Shown: piece by piece, positions 36,201-47,400 of the stretch
How the letters are laid out: every line of letters begins with the position of its first letter
Position numbering within the stretch: position 1 is the stretch's first letter
Assembly (NCBI GenBank): GCA_964036155.1
Contig: OZ038423.1
Span: forward strand, 64,681,249-64,745,248
Length of the DNA stretch: 64,000 nucleotides
Direction of reading: 5' to 3'
Source of the DNA: Diploscapter coronatus
Lineage: Eukaryota; Nematoda; Chromadorea; Rhabditida; Rhabditidae
Notes under the pieces: model-generated
Seen by the model: the letters and a program-made list of their open reading frames with translations, nothing else
The model's database searches: none
Told to the model about the DNA's origin: nothing
Program-made: the position numbers and the translations under genes

Positions 36201-37948
36201 AGTAGGAATAAAAATAACATCTCTAACCCAATCTTTTCTAATTCAGAATTATACCTGCAGGCGGGACCATCTCTTCTTCCTTTCCACAACAAATGAACCT
36301 CCGAATTTCTCGATTGAACTCGCACCGATATCCTTGATAGCAAGGCTAAAAATGTCATGGTTTCTTCAGTTTCAATTGAAGGGCATGCCTGGAAATAGCA
36401 GTCTCTCAATCGATTGCCATAGTCAATGAGAACGGACTCGTCTGGATTATTGCACCGAGGCAGACGACGATGGGATGGCCTAAAGATTGTGATAGGGAAA
36501 AAATTTGGAGATTTGCGAAAGCTAATAATTTGCTCATAATTACGTTTCCAGAGATCTAGGAAGATTTGAAAGACTTTCCGATTTTTCCTGAATGGAAAAT
36601 GCCTCCTAGACAGACCTAAGGAGTACTTCGTCAGATGGAAATAAAATATAGGGGGTAAATCGTAAGAATGAAAGTCGTAGTTATAACAACTCTATTTCGC
36701 AGTAGCGAAATTTTTGACTAATAGTAGCAAATTAGAGATGGGAATTGGTAAAAAAAAATAGAGGATGTAGGTTGCAAAGGATTTCTGAATATCGTCCTCA
36801 TAGGAAAGTTTCGGAAGACGCCCTTCGGTAGTCGTGTATTCGGAAACTGCATTATAAATTTTCATACTTTGTGATTGTTTCTGTAGTAGTGGGCAGCGGC
36901 ATTTCTGTGGTAGTTGTTCCTCCGATTTTTCTGCTTCTCGGCCGTTTAGTTCTGCGAGTCGTTTCAAATTCCCATTCGCTTTCTATAGAATAAAATGACA
37001 TAAAGAAGGAAAACCATCGTATGGGTTGTTTTTAAATAGGTTTGCATTAGAATAATCGATATTTTCTGAATTTTCATAAATGATTTTAATCAATTCGACT
37101 GTGAAGAACATTTTCCTTCGTTGGAGCGGTTCATGAAAGCTAAGACCAATGCTTAAAAATGGATTTCGAATCTGGAGAATATGAGTTTTCAGAAAATAGT
37201 ATATCTTTTCTTCTGTCATCGTGCATTTCAACAATGTACTTGTGCTCTCTACATAAAGGAATAGAATTAGGCCTCTACCTTCTTCATCTGGTTTTTCCTT
37301 ATTCCCTCCACCTTCTTCTGGTACGGGAACAATTGCTTCTTCAGGAATTTCTGAATATTTTATTCCACACAATTCAGGTCTAATTCAAAACCTCCTTCCA
37401 AGTCGGTAGGCTTTTCAACAATAGCCTCGACAATTGGTCCTTTCGGTCGTTTAGTCCTCTGCGGTTCAGCTGTATATGGAAGCAGTTCTGAGGGAACGGA
37501 GGCTTAACTCATAATTGCAAGTATCAGCTATTTATTCACTCACTTGTTGTTCCAAGAATGACTTCTTCACTCTCGGTTGCGTCGTCAGTCCAGCAGCAAT
37601 AGTCCCAAAAATTTAGAAGTGAAATGTTTTCTCAGAGATGATTCAGTCTAACCTGGAAACCAGGAATAAGTATGGGGAATCGCTCGCAAACAGTTCCTCC
37701 AGGACAGCTCGATTCGTTATAACTGCCTAATTGTTGACTGCACTGCTGAAGATCACCACTGATTGGGTGGATGTAGACTTTATTGCCTGAAAGTTGATTG
37801 ACTAGAAAAGAATTCGAGAGAACAGCTCATCTGAAGGGCAGTGAATTGGGACGTCATTGTCGTAGAAAAGCTGCATGAATACTTTGCTGGAGACGATTAC
37901 ATTTGGCAACCAGACGAAAAACAGTAAAAACAACAAAGGAATTTGCAT
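33216..37948 (-). CDS. large secreted protein with three lustrin-type cysteine modules and a Pro/Asn/Gly/Met-rich core
   Basis: Exons: 37824-37948, 37653-37785, 37544-37604, 37392-37487, 37279-37350, 36868-36982, 36389-36479, 36255-36345, 34267-35841, 33844-34005 and 33216-33367. They sum to 2673 nt (about 890 aa) when two GG acceptors are allowed. MQIPLLFLLFFVWLPNV is a signal peptide. Module 1 spans HCPSDEL, CPGGTVCERF and DYCC. Module 2 spans RCNNPDE, CYQGYRCEF and FICC. Module 3 spans CPAGLEYRD, SCPSSHPSCIF and VCC. The spacing C, then C, then CP..gx.C, then CC is the lustrin/EB-type module of nematode extracellular matrix and cuticle-associated proteins. Between modules 1 and 2 is a Thr/Pro/Lys-rich linker. 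Between 2 and 3 a single 1575 nt exon encodes Pro, Asn, Gly, Met and Arg-rich sequence with scattered Cys pairs. The intron after 36389 is GC-AG. The N-terminal joint is the weakest part of the model. Confidence 0.8.
36387..36388 (-). other. GC 5' splice site of a GC-AG intron in the lustrin-type gene
   Basis: Sense reading TTCCAG|gcatgc, with the intron (43 nt) ending tttttag before 36345. The junction gives RLRDCYFQ|PCYQGYRCEF in one cysteine module. Reading through would lead out of the conserved cysteine frame. Confidence 0.7.
37605..37606 (-). other. non-canonical GG 3' splice site in the lustrin-type gene
   Basis: Sense reading TTCCAG|gttagactg to aaatttttgg|GACTATTGC, a 48 nt intron. 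The junction gives FQ|DYCC and puts the terminal CC of module 1 thirteen residues after the preceding Cys, close to the spacing in modules 2 and 3. A rival canonical reading (donor 5 codons earlier, AG at ctgag, intron of only 30 nt) gives a longer, less regular loop. Confidence 0.5.
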
Positions 37949-38461
37949 CGGACGATAGCCGGATAGAAGTAGGGAGAAAAGAGGAAGGGACAAGGGATTC
38001 GAGACCTGAAACCGACCGGAGGCAGAGAGAATGAGTGAGACTGTTTGCCTGAGCCGATTGACAGGCCAACAGGCAGCTGCTCGATTGAAATCGAGACTGG
38101 GCGAGCTGGATGCTGGAAGTCGAGGCATAACATAATCAAACATAAAACAAACAAAGGAGATGAAAGATATTGGCAAGAAAGGCGAGATCAAAAGGATAAA
38201 ACGTAGCACAAACGAGAACGACGGAAATTGCGTAAGTTCGATTAAGATATGAAGTCCAGCTCTGTTGAATTTTTTTTCAAAAATATAAGTGGCGCGAGGA
38301 TAAACTTTTCGCAAAATTATATATTTAGAAAGATAGCCCTACGCATTGTATGAAAAATCCTACTGAAATTATGAAAGCGGGAAGCATTTCGTTAAATTTT
38401 TTCACTGCGCAATTATCCTTCTTTTCCGATAATTCGAATTCCTATTGCGAGGACTTCATAT

Positions 38462-38885
38462 TTGAAGTTTTAGTCTAACAAGAAAACCTTCAGAAATGTC
38501 CGCCTTCGATTTGACTGATTCTTGAACCAAAGAGTATTTCATGGCGCTGATCACAAATTTGAGGGCAAAAAGTGCCGACGGGCGACAGTTCGAATAGGGA
38601 AATATGAACATCGTTTTGCACTGCAGAAATCTGCATGCAAAATTGAAATCAGAAATTAGCATACATTACTTCTCTGCCTTCCTCTTCTGAGCAGAAAGAC
38701 ATTTATCTTTCCTTGTTGCATAGAACGATGTTCAAGTTTCCTTGCTCGAACCGTCACCTGTCAGCACTTCTTGACTTCAGATTCGTAATTAGCGTCATGA
38801 GCTACCTCCTTGGTGAAAAAATTAGACAAATCGAAGGCGGGCACTTTAAAAGCCTCCCTTGTAAGATAGCGCTTTTATTTTCTAA
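38462..38885. repeat. long imperfect inverted repeat (arms about 160 bp, loop about 95 bp)
   Basis: The minus-strand translation of 38456-38662 and the plus-strand translation of 38713-38870 resemble each other (TMFIFPYSN against TMFKFPCSN, FVISAMKYSL against FVISVMSYLL), because the DNA arms are reverse complements. Arms are roughly 38462-38622 and 38720-38885. Foldback elements of this kind are usually non-autonomous transposons. The apparent peptides are not taken as genes. Confidence 0.75.
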
Positions 38886-39128
38886 TATTCAAAATTGTAA
38901 CCCAATTATAAAAAAGCTCTCTGTCCGCAATGAAACTTGCTTCAATTATACTAAAAATTGACGAAGAAAAACGACTATCATAAGGAATTAGATAAAGGTT
39001 GATTGTATGTTTATATTTTCCTAAGTTTTCACTTATTTTATTCTTGCTACTCCGTTGGCTCAGAAAATATGGCCTAGTGCTAGTGCTAAATTAAATAATC
39101 TGTGCTTTTCTGAAAGAATCGTTCATGC

Positions 39129-39253
39129 TACTCAGCATTCCCAATAGCTATTGGTTACAACGGTAGTGAAAAAAACCAGCCAGTATCGACTGGATACCGA
39201 TGGTTTTTTCTTCCACTACTATGGTAATCAATCGGCGTTAGGAATACTGAGTA
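39129..39253. repeat. 125 nt imperfect hairpin
   Basis: The ends tactcagcattcc (39129-39141) and ggaatactgagta (39241-39253) pair with one mismatch. The interior continues to pair (ttacaacggtagtg with cactactatggtaa, aaaaaccag with tggtttttt) down to a small palindromic loop around 39180-39195. It may be a MITE remnant or a small-RNA precursor; sequence alone does not tell. Confidence 0.7.
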
Positions 39254-39368
39254 TGAGTAACTTTGTTCTGTATTATTCTACTATTTTTTTTTTACATATT
39301 GTAAATTTATTATCTGACAACCTATGTAGAAATTAGCAACTAATTTCTAATAAATGGCTATGTTTCAT

Positions 39369-41064
39369 CTACTGTTTTTGTTTGAGCTTCAATGGATTTT
39401 TAAGTTTCCTGAATCCTCGTCCAGTTGCATATTGAAGACCAGAATAAACTGTTGTGAAGGCAGTCAAACAACTGTAATTTTTCTATGCGTTTTAGGAAGA
39501 AACGGAGAAAATACCAACCCCAAGTAGAATATTCCCGTTTTTGCATCTGCAGAAAATTCGAAAATTGGCGAGGCCAGCGAAGCAGCCACCAAGGTAATTT
39601 GCAGAACTGTGTTTACCTGAAAACTAATTTTTCGAATACTGTTAGTTAAAAGTTTAATTGGACATTTTATTCAATCTCCCCGAGAAAAAATCAACTCCTT
39701 TCATATTTCTAAACGTAGACTCTTGAACATGTCCTCTAAGCATAACTGAAAAACTAGACTTTTGAATGGAATGAAATATTATGCAAATCCACTGTTTAGA
39801 TAAAGTATTTCATTGTTGTTCGCAGGGGAAGAAGATGAAATGAATATAGCGTTGTACCTTGCTGACGAGCGTCGGAACAATTTGCATGGAAGAGACCTGC
39901 GGATTGAAGAACCGATCGAGCGAATAGGGGGGCTGCATCATTTTGTATCGCTTGTAGAAGCCCCCCACAATCAGGCAGACATCTCGCAGAAGGACTATCG
40001 ATGTGAGGTAGACTGAAAATGGAGCTGAATGGTTTGCATAATCTGTGATTGGTTCGAGCGATTAACTATATTTATCGAAAATGGACTAGCTGAGAAAAAT
40101 GCCAAAAAACAAAGCAACAAAATTCATATTCAAATGAAGTAAACTTTGTTGAACTGATAAAATTTTCAGAATGTGAACTGTGATCATTTTCGAAAGTTTT
40201 TTTTTCAAAATGCGATTAAAATAGGAAAAAAAAAACTAAAATTCAACTAACTGGGAATGAGTGCAGCATAAGTCATTGTAACGAACATAGTGCTGATGAG
40301 CAGTTTATCCGCAATCGGATCGAGCACAGAGCCGAGCAGGGAGTGCTGTCCTGGCACGTTTCTGGCGATGTAGCCATCTAACTGAAAAGAAATTACATGG
40401 GAAGAGGAACGAAAGAAATGGCCTACCAAATCAGTGATACCTGCTACGAGGAAGAGAGAGAAGGCAGTGCCGAAGCTCTCAACTACAATTAAATAGCCGA
40501 TCACTGGGGTTGCGGCGATTCTGGAAAGAGAAATGCTATTATTAGAAGAATGAATAACGTTTGAAATTAGATTCCATGGAAATATCTACTTTGATCTGAG
40601 CACGTAACATCTGAATTTAGACCGTCTTCGATGAGCGTGATAAAATCTCTTGAATTTTTATCACGTCATTTGCTCCTATTTCAAAATATTGCGTTTTCTT
40701 ATTCATTTTTCATACAAAAATCATCGGCTGAATTCATTTTTTAACATTTTGGAAAAAAAAATACCTGGCAACACAGAGAGCATTTGGAATGGTTGCGACT
40801 TTGAAGAGGCCTTTCTCCTTTTCGAAATCGAGTTTCGGTTGATCGGAAAATGAGCTGAAAGATACGAAGTTTGAAAAGGATAAGCTATTTTTACCGCGAT
40901 AGTTGCAAATGAGGGGAGAAGCCTCGGTGAAGTGGCGATGAGAATTGTAACGAAGGGCAGCAGCAACCGAGAACTCGAGCAGAGCGAGCGGCACTAAACA
41001 AGGCAGGCAGAGCGGAGGAACGCAGAGCTACATGGTTAACGAGTCGCAACCAAGGATGTGGCAT
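39369..41064 (-). CDS. crls-1: cardiolipin synthase (CDP-alcohol phosphatidyltransferase), mitochondrial
   Basis: Seven exons: 40895-41064, 40765-40854, 40427-40520, 40252-40381, 39858-40012, 39519-39616 and 39369-39471. They sum to 840 nt (279 aa), close to animal CRLS1. The enzyme joins phosphatidylglycerol and CDP-diacylglycerol to make cardiolipin in the mitochondrial inner membrane. The CDP-alcohol transferase signature D-G-x2-A-R-x8-G-x3-D-x3-D is present as LDGYIARN, then [21 protein letters not shown] precedes it, and PTLVSKVNTVLQ, typical of CRLS1, follows. The first 55 residues are rich in Arg, Ser and Ala with no acid ([17 protein letters not shown]), an import presequence. Upstream of the ATG is a short overlapping out-of-frame ORF (ATG at 41072, 11 codons). 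The gene is head to head with eIF4E. Confidence 0.95.
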
Positions 41065-41734
41065 CTTTCATCTGAGCACAATTCGTTGGTCATTCCCACA
41101 AATGGCTTTCCAACCTCAATTTGTTCCCTGCTGCTCGACACATCCAATGCACAGATGACTACCGAGATAGAATCCTGGAAAACAAACATGAGTTGAGCGA
41201 AATTCAAACGAAAGTAGAAAATAATAAAGCGAAGTGAAATGGGCATTTGGAATTTAGTTGTCAATATTGAAAGTCGAGTTGCGCATAATTCAGTTTTAAT
41301 CCGTTTTCGCATTTTTTAAAAAGTTTTAGGCATTCACGCCCAGACTTCTCAAAACTCGACCCGCGAAAGATAGTATGTCATATTGAGATAAAAGAGCATG
41401 TCTTCTTTTTCTCTCTCGAAAAGGCGCACTATTCTTTCTGCCGGTCGATTTGCGGGTCGTTTTGAGAAGTGTTCACGAAATTTACTCACTAACGGTCAGA
41501 GTAAAGGCGTGTAATGCGGAGGGTGCAGGTACGCAGTGCTGCTGAAAAACGCACGATAATCAATAGCTTTTGAGAGTTCATTATTTAAATTTCTCCCTCC
41601 ATAATTGATGCTAGCGACTTGTGAACGTAGGGTGATCCAGAGAGGCGAAGACCGTTAGCGTGTAAATGCCGTGTGCATTTTTATCGAAGATTCTTCAGAA
41701 TTAGTTACGTCGTGCTACCGAACACCGTGCAAAG
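41065..41734. promoter_or_regulatory. shared divergent promoter region of cardiolipin synthase and eIF4E
   Basis: 670 bp separate the two divergent start codons. It holds an inverted repeat: 41344-41364 (acttctcaaaactcgacccgc) and 41452-41470 (its reverse complement except for a 2-base bulge). A ttcttcag acceptor at 41691-41698 lies 36 bases before the eIF4E ATG. No TATA box is obvious. Confidence 0.55.
41344..41470. repeat. inverted repeat in the divergent promoter
   Basis: Arms 41344-41364 and 41452-41470 pair over 19 bases with a 2-base bulge and are separated by 87 bp of C/T-rich sequence. The arms contain cgggtcg/cgaccc GC-rich cores unlike their surroundings. They could be paired binding sites or the ends of a small element. 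Confidence 0.6.
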
Positions 41735-43669
41735 ATGTCTGATGTGCAGGTCGAGAGCAAGGACCAGTTCCAGGAAGAGGTCGAATTGAGTTTCTCTCTA
41801 ACAACTGAATTTCGAATTGCAGTCCCGTGTGCACGAGTCCGGCATGCCTTTGCCATCCGAGCTGCAGGTCCGCCATCCGCTGCAGAATCGATGGGCCCTC
41901 TGGTACTTGAAGGCCGACAGGGGCAAAGACTGGGAGGACTGTCTCAAGGTACAAAACTCGGCATTTGTCTGACAGACTGCGCTTTTGAAAATTAGACTCG
42001 TGCCAAGATAAATGTCGAATTCGAACACGCGGCTTATCAGCGAAAATAGTCCAATTTTCTAGTTTCTCTAGTGCGCGCTATTTCGCTTTGCAAAAAAATT
42101 CAAGTCGGAATCAACTAATTGCCGAGCAATTTTCGAGATCCGAGATCATAGGCAGGTAGAGCCCGAACTTATTTTAAAATGGAAACGAAAGAATCCATGA
42201 ATTTTCACCATAAACTTCTTTCAGCAAGTGTCTATATTCGATACGGTAGAGGACTTCTGGGCTCTGTACAACCACATCCAGACGGCCAGTGGACTCAACT
42301 GGGGAAGTGACTATTACTTGTTCAAAGAGGTAGAGTGATGAGAGAAATTCACTGATTCATTGAATCGCTCAGGGAATCAAGCCGATGTGGGAGGATGAGA
42401 GCAACGTGAAGGGTGGTCGATGGCTCGTCGTCGTTGACAAACAGGTTATTTTAAATGCGAAGAAAATTAAAAGTTATTGTTTCAACTTCAACCAGACTTG
42501 AGACTTTCCCATCGCAACTGCGGTGCGGTGGCCAAATTAAAAAAGTCCTGTCTAACTTCAGCAGTAGAAATGTCCAAATTAACATCAAATTTCGAAAAAA
42601 AACTGATTTACACTATTTTCATTATTTTCTTCTGTTTATTCATTAGTCGTTTACAGCGTCGCATCCAACTGCTGGACCACTACTGGCTGGAGCTGCTGCT
42701 GGCGATTGTGGGCGAGCAATTCGAGGATCTGGGCGATTTCATTTGCGGCGCTGTTGTCAATGTTAGGCAGAAGGGGGACAAGGTGAGAACTCGATTCATT
42801 TCTTCTTCATTCGTTTATGATCAGTCATTTGGAATTTTTAAGTGGGACTTCTCCCTTTAAATTTTGAAGTCATTTTGATGCAACCTATTAACAATTTTAT
42901 AAATGAGTAAGAAACTTATTCTCGATTATAGAAAATTGATGATTTTAATAATGTCGTAGAAACCTTACACAATTTATTCCAATATCGTTAACTTCCTTCA
43001 TAATCCCACCAAAATATATTTTTTTTTTTTCGAATTTCCATATTATTCAATTGATTTGCAGGTATCTTTGTGGACTCGAGATGCGAATCGCGACGATGTG
43101 AACACTCGAATTGGACTCGTCCTCAAAGCCAAACTCGAAATTCCCGATACAGAGCAACTCAGGTACAGAACTTTACTTGGTTTTATTCGGGATCTGGATA
43201 TTGTCATTTTCGGATCATTTACGTGAGTCATCTTTTCTGCTGAAGATCATAATTGGCTAAATTTTGAAGACCGTAACGAAATTAGCCACATGTCTAATAA
43301 ATTATTCCTTCCATATCTGTTTCTTGTTCTTATACGACAAATTTGGCTTGGGTACTTTTTTGTCTATAAAATTCAAATGAATACCTTCGTCCCACACTTT
43401 TTCGCTTGTCATTCCTCTTCTCTTTGCAACAAAGTATTCACAGTAACATTTTGTAGTACTCGAAAGTTCTGAAATTTACAACGAAACATTCTTTTTTCAG
43501 ATACGAAGTGCACAAGGACTCGTCTGTGCGCACCTCGTCGATGGTGAAGCCGCGCATCGTGATTCCGAGCAAGGAGAGTCACAAGGAGAGCCACAAGGCT
43601 ACCAGCACCTCTTCCACCAGTTCCAATGCTAACAACGCCTCTTCTGCTGTCACTCCTCCTTCCACCTAG
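41735..43669 (+). CDS. ife-3: eukaryotic translation initiation factor 4E (IFE-3-like cap-binding protein)
   Basis: Seven exons: 41735-41779, 41823-41948, 42225-42329, 42373-42444, 42657-42782, 43062-43162 and 43501-43669. They sum to 744 nt (247 aa). eIF4E binds the m7G cap and eIF4G to recruit ribosomes. Recognisable in order: HPLQNRWALWYLK, DTVEDFWALYNHIQ, the cap-sandwich Trp in GLNWGSDYY, the Trp-Glu pair in IKPMWED, GGRWLVVVDK, HYWLELLLAIVGEQF and CGAVVNVRQKGDK. The GLNWGSDYYLFKEGIKPMWED stretch matches the nematode IFE-3 form. The C-terminal 40 residues are a Ser/Thr/Asn/Lys-rich tail (KESHKESHKATS). Nematode IFE-3-type proteins can accept both monomethyl and, in some paralogs, trimethyl caps; this cannot be read from the sequence. 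Introns are 43 to 338 nt. Confidence 0.97.
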
Positions 43670-44408
43670 CCATCTAACTCACGGCTCTCTACAACAGATA
43701 AGGCTTACTGCAGATCTATCTTCCTTCTCAACTACTTTGTCATTATTATATGATGTCATTCTCATTTAACAATGAGAATCATCCTTTTACAGTTCAAACT
43801 TTGTGTCAAATTACTACTCGTTTTATCAAAACTTTTATAACTCGTTGAGCTTTTCTTATATGTATTGCTGGATATCGTTAAATCACATCATTTTACGACT
43901 CAAGACTAAGATAATTGTGTTGTGATTTAGCGATATCAGTTTTCGTTAAAAGAATATTCGCTTCCATTCACTTTTTATAACACCGAATTCTTTCTGCCAC
44001 CTTTTTGTTTGGATTGTTTGAATATGACGAGTCCACGATCTTTTACTACGGTTATGGGTAAATGCGCGTTGCAGTTGATCAAAAGTAACTTGGAATATTT
44101 CGAAGAAAAAAAATGAAAATTCAGCGTTTAACAGATTATTTTACGACTGTTATCTATAATCTTTTTTAAATAATGAAAATGCAAGTTATGATTGCTGAAC
44201 TGTAATACACGTATCGTAATGAGAAAAGCATGCAACATTTGATGGTTATTAATCGAAAGTATTTGAACTTTAATGTTGCTATGCGCATCATCATAGCCCG
44301 CTGATTATTTTCTTCAACTGACAGAAGTTCTTGTTTTATCCTTTTTCAGTATCATAAGTTATTCTTTCGACAATACACTTGTTCTGGCTGTGAATTTGAT
44401 GAATTTAT
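43670..44408. other. intergenic stretch after eIF4E
   Basis: 740 bp of AT-rich sequence, convergent 3' ends of eIF4E (+) and the next minus-strand gene. No supported coding sequence, and no clear AATAAA near the eIF4E stop. A short pairing stretch (gatatcgttaaatcac near 43870, with gtgatttagcgatatc near 43922) forms a 16 bp inverted repeat around a 40-base spacer. Confidence 0.55.
43870..43937. repeat. 16 bp inverted repeat downstream of eIF4E
   Basis: gatatcgttaaatcac in 43871-43888 and gtgatttagcgatatc in 43921-43937 pair with one mismatch. Position in the 3' flank suggests a possible RNA hairpin in the 3' UTR. Confidence 0.5.
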
Positions 44409-47400
44409 TCAATAGAATTTGGATAAATCTCTGAAATCTCTTTTGAAGATAGTAACAACTTTCGGGAAGCGGCAGGGTTCTGAGCCCAATTAACAATAGT
44501 TTATAGAAAACATCTCAAGTTTTGCTAGTCTTCTCTTTATATCCGTCGTTATAAGAATCAGTCTCTATGCCTGAAATACTCGTAACCAATTTAGAAATTA
44601 TTATGTGAAAAATATACCTGAATCCTTAGCAGCGACAATCGAATTTGGCCTAGATATTTGCCATTGATTCGTTGCAATCTGCAAGTTGATCAGTACGAAA
44701 ATTTCATATGTATAAATTGCAGTATGTAAACGAACGTAGCGTGCTAAAGCTTTGAAGTTATTTCTGTGACTAACGTTAGAGTCCCTAGGTAGGTCTGCAA
44801 AAAACGTTCCCAGGGCTGTGTGAAGTCGAGGTGTTCCTCGTTTTCTTTTCATTTTTCTCCCCACGCTAGCGTATCAATTATTTCGCTTTTCTGTCTTCTC
44901 TAAAACTTCGATTTCGCGAAGTTGACTTCGCGCAGCTCTGGTCTCCAAGAGGAAAACGTGGTACCAATCGACGACCCCTGATGTGCCTTAGCCTTTGGAA
45001 AGAAAAAACCGAGTAAAATTTAGCATGAAAAACCGAAAAATTAACCTCCAAAATGAACGGATTTTGCTTAGAAAGCCGTGGTAGGGCGTGACGTAAAACG
45101 TTTTATTCGAAAACCAGTCCGAATAAGGTTTTCCCCCAAAATTTTCGATTTCTGAACCGATCTGTTGTTTCATGTCGATTCCATCATCGGGCAGCTGCAA
45201 ACGACGTCAACTGCTCCAAAGAATCGCGCACGCTGCGAATTCCGAATTACGCTATTTCACCCCTTTTTACGCGCTTAGACGGAAAACATACGTTAGAGAA
45301 GCTCGAAACATGAAGGAAGTAACGAGGGGACGAATTTCTCGTTGTTCGCGCACTTTTCTTTTTAGATTTTGCTAATCAGAACAAAGAAAATAAAATTACT
45401 CATCGAAAAAAGTTAGGTCTTTTATGGCATTTTGAGTTTTGACAGAAAGCGAGTCCAAAATAGAAAGCAAACACCACTTTCACCAAGTTCTAGGCTGAAT
45501 CTCAAGAAGCTCCTGACTACAAATGTTATCTTCTATCGCCGTTCTACTCATTTGTGAAAGAAAAAGAAAATCCTAGAAAAATTGCCCAGAATCCGAAATA
45601 TCCCGTACTACTACCACGTTTCCCCCTTTGTTTGCGATTTCTGCAAAGGAATCGAGCTTGGGGACTTTAACTAACGCCCCATATTCAGATTTGCAAGAAT
45701 TAAGCGTCATTAGTGCGAAAACTGGTCATTTTTAGATGGGATATGGTTTAAAGTCAGATGTGGAATAAGATAATGGTTTGAACAAACTAAAGTTTTTACT
45801 CTCATAATGTTCATTGCTTATTAAAAAAATTCATCTTATCTAAATCTTGAGATGATTCAATTATCTCATGCATTGTTAAGTTTTGACAAAATCACTGCAT
45901 TATGCAGCATGTAATCATCATATGATATGCTCGGAAATAACAACTTTCTGTCGAATATTCCTGTTCGACATTGTATCTCATGAGTTGTGACCAGAGTTTT
46001 CATAAATCTAAGACTTCGACTTAGAAATAAAAAGATTCTGTGAAATGTTCACAACGAATTTTTAAACGTTCAACTTCTTTGCAAATTGGTTGGTATAAAA
46101 ACGAAGTAAGGACGTTTATCCCACGACATTAATAAGTATTGGAAAACGTTTAAACGTGAGGAGAAAAACCTATCTGAATCCACAAACCATAAAAAAAAAT
46201 ATGCAACATACCTGCGCATACGGATCCATGTCGCTGGACGAGCTACTGCTGCCCAGTCGATTGTAGAAAAGAGGATTGTCGTAAGGGCCGTAATTGTTGA
46301 GTCGGGACATCCGATTGTAGGATGGGAAATAGGGATGGGCATATGACGAGTAGATGTTAGATGAACCTCGAATTCATTTTTGTAAAAAAAACGTCAATCT
46401 TTGAACAATATACCGTAATGATCAAAAGGTGTCCTGCCGCTCATTTTGCCATTACCATACTTGCCCCGTGTCGATACACTGCTACCATAAATCGACATTG
46501 GCTTCTGTCCCAATAATCCAGATGCAAAACTACCCCCACTTCGTGACTGATAAAACGATGAAGGGTCTGAAGAGGAAAACTTTAAACTTTCTACTTTTAA
46601 TATCGTAAAGGCGTATAGATAAAAACAGATTTATCAGACTCTCATCCAGAACTGGATATTATAGATAGGGTCCTCAAGTGGCTATTCCAAGTCTCATTTT
46701 TGGATAAATTTCTCTAATGAAAATGACTCGGGCTGTAAATAAGACTTTTGAGAAGAAAAAAAATGAAAATTCCCTGACCGAAAAATCGCAAAACTTCGTC
46801 ACTCAAAATGAACACATTCTCGCAAACGAAGTATCGCTTGGGCGTGGTTGTGTGCGGCTATTTTGTCTTAATTTTTGTACAGAACCATTTTTATCAGGTT
46901 TATCGTCGATTTAGATAGGATTTTTGGAGACATTTTGAGCTTGAAAAGTGCTTCCTTCGAAAATTTTGACTTCAAACTACCACGCCTCTACCACAAACGC
47001 ATTTTTGCAGAGGGGCGGAGCTTGGGGACTCGAGTTTTAGCATGGAAATGAGCAATTTCATCCATTATTACGTTATGTTATCAAAGTTTGAATAACGAAT
47101 TCTAAGTTACAACCTAAAAATAGATATAAAAATTATACCCCCTGAAAATGTATTGTAGAGCGAGAGTGGGTTTGAAATTAACGAAGATTGGCCTTGCATT
47201 GGATAGTTGTTCTGTCTGAATCCAAAGTTTTTTTTTTTTATTTTCAAAAATATTAACCTCGGCCTTCCCACCATTCCATTTCCTCTCCGATTACTACCGT
47301 AACCTGATTTGTATGCATATCGCGAAAACGGAACTGAATTTCTGAAAGAGTAATAAAATAAAAGGGCATCTGAATTTCACGAACCCTCCCCCTCCATAAA

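Larger units (their letters stand above)
37949..39368. other. intergenic stretch rich in inverted repeats
   Basis: Contains the presumed promoter of the lustrin-type gene (a C/T-rich block in its sense strand at 37960-38070), the inverted repeat at 38462-38885 and the hairpin at 39129-39253. A minus-strand AATAAA (39306-39311) lies about 58 bases past the cardiolipin synthase stop. No gene is supported. Confidence 0.65.

Noticed and set aside
40052..40066. ggttcgagcgatta as a tRNA T-arm
   Set aside because: No acceptor stem, anticodon arm or D-arm can be built around it, and it lies in a cardiolipin synthase intron. No tRNA, rRNA or CRISPR array was found anywhere in the window.
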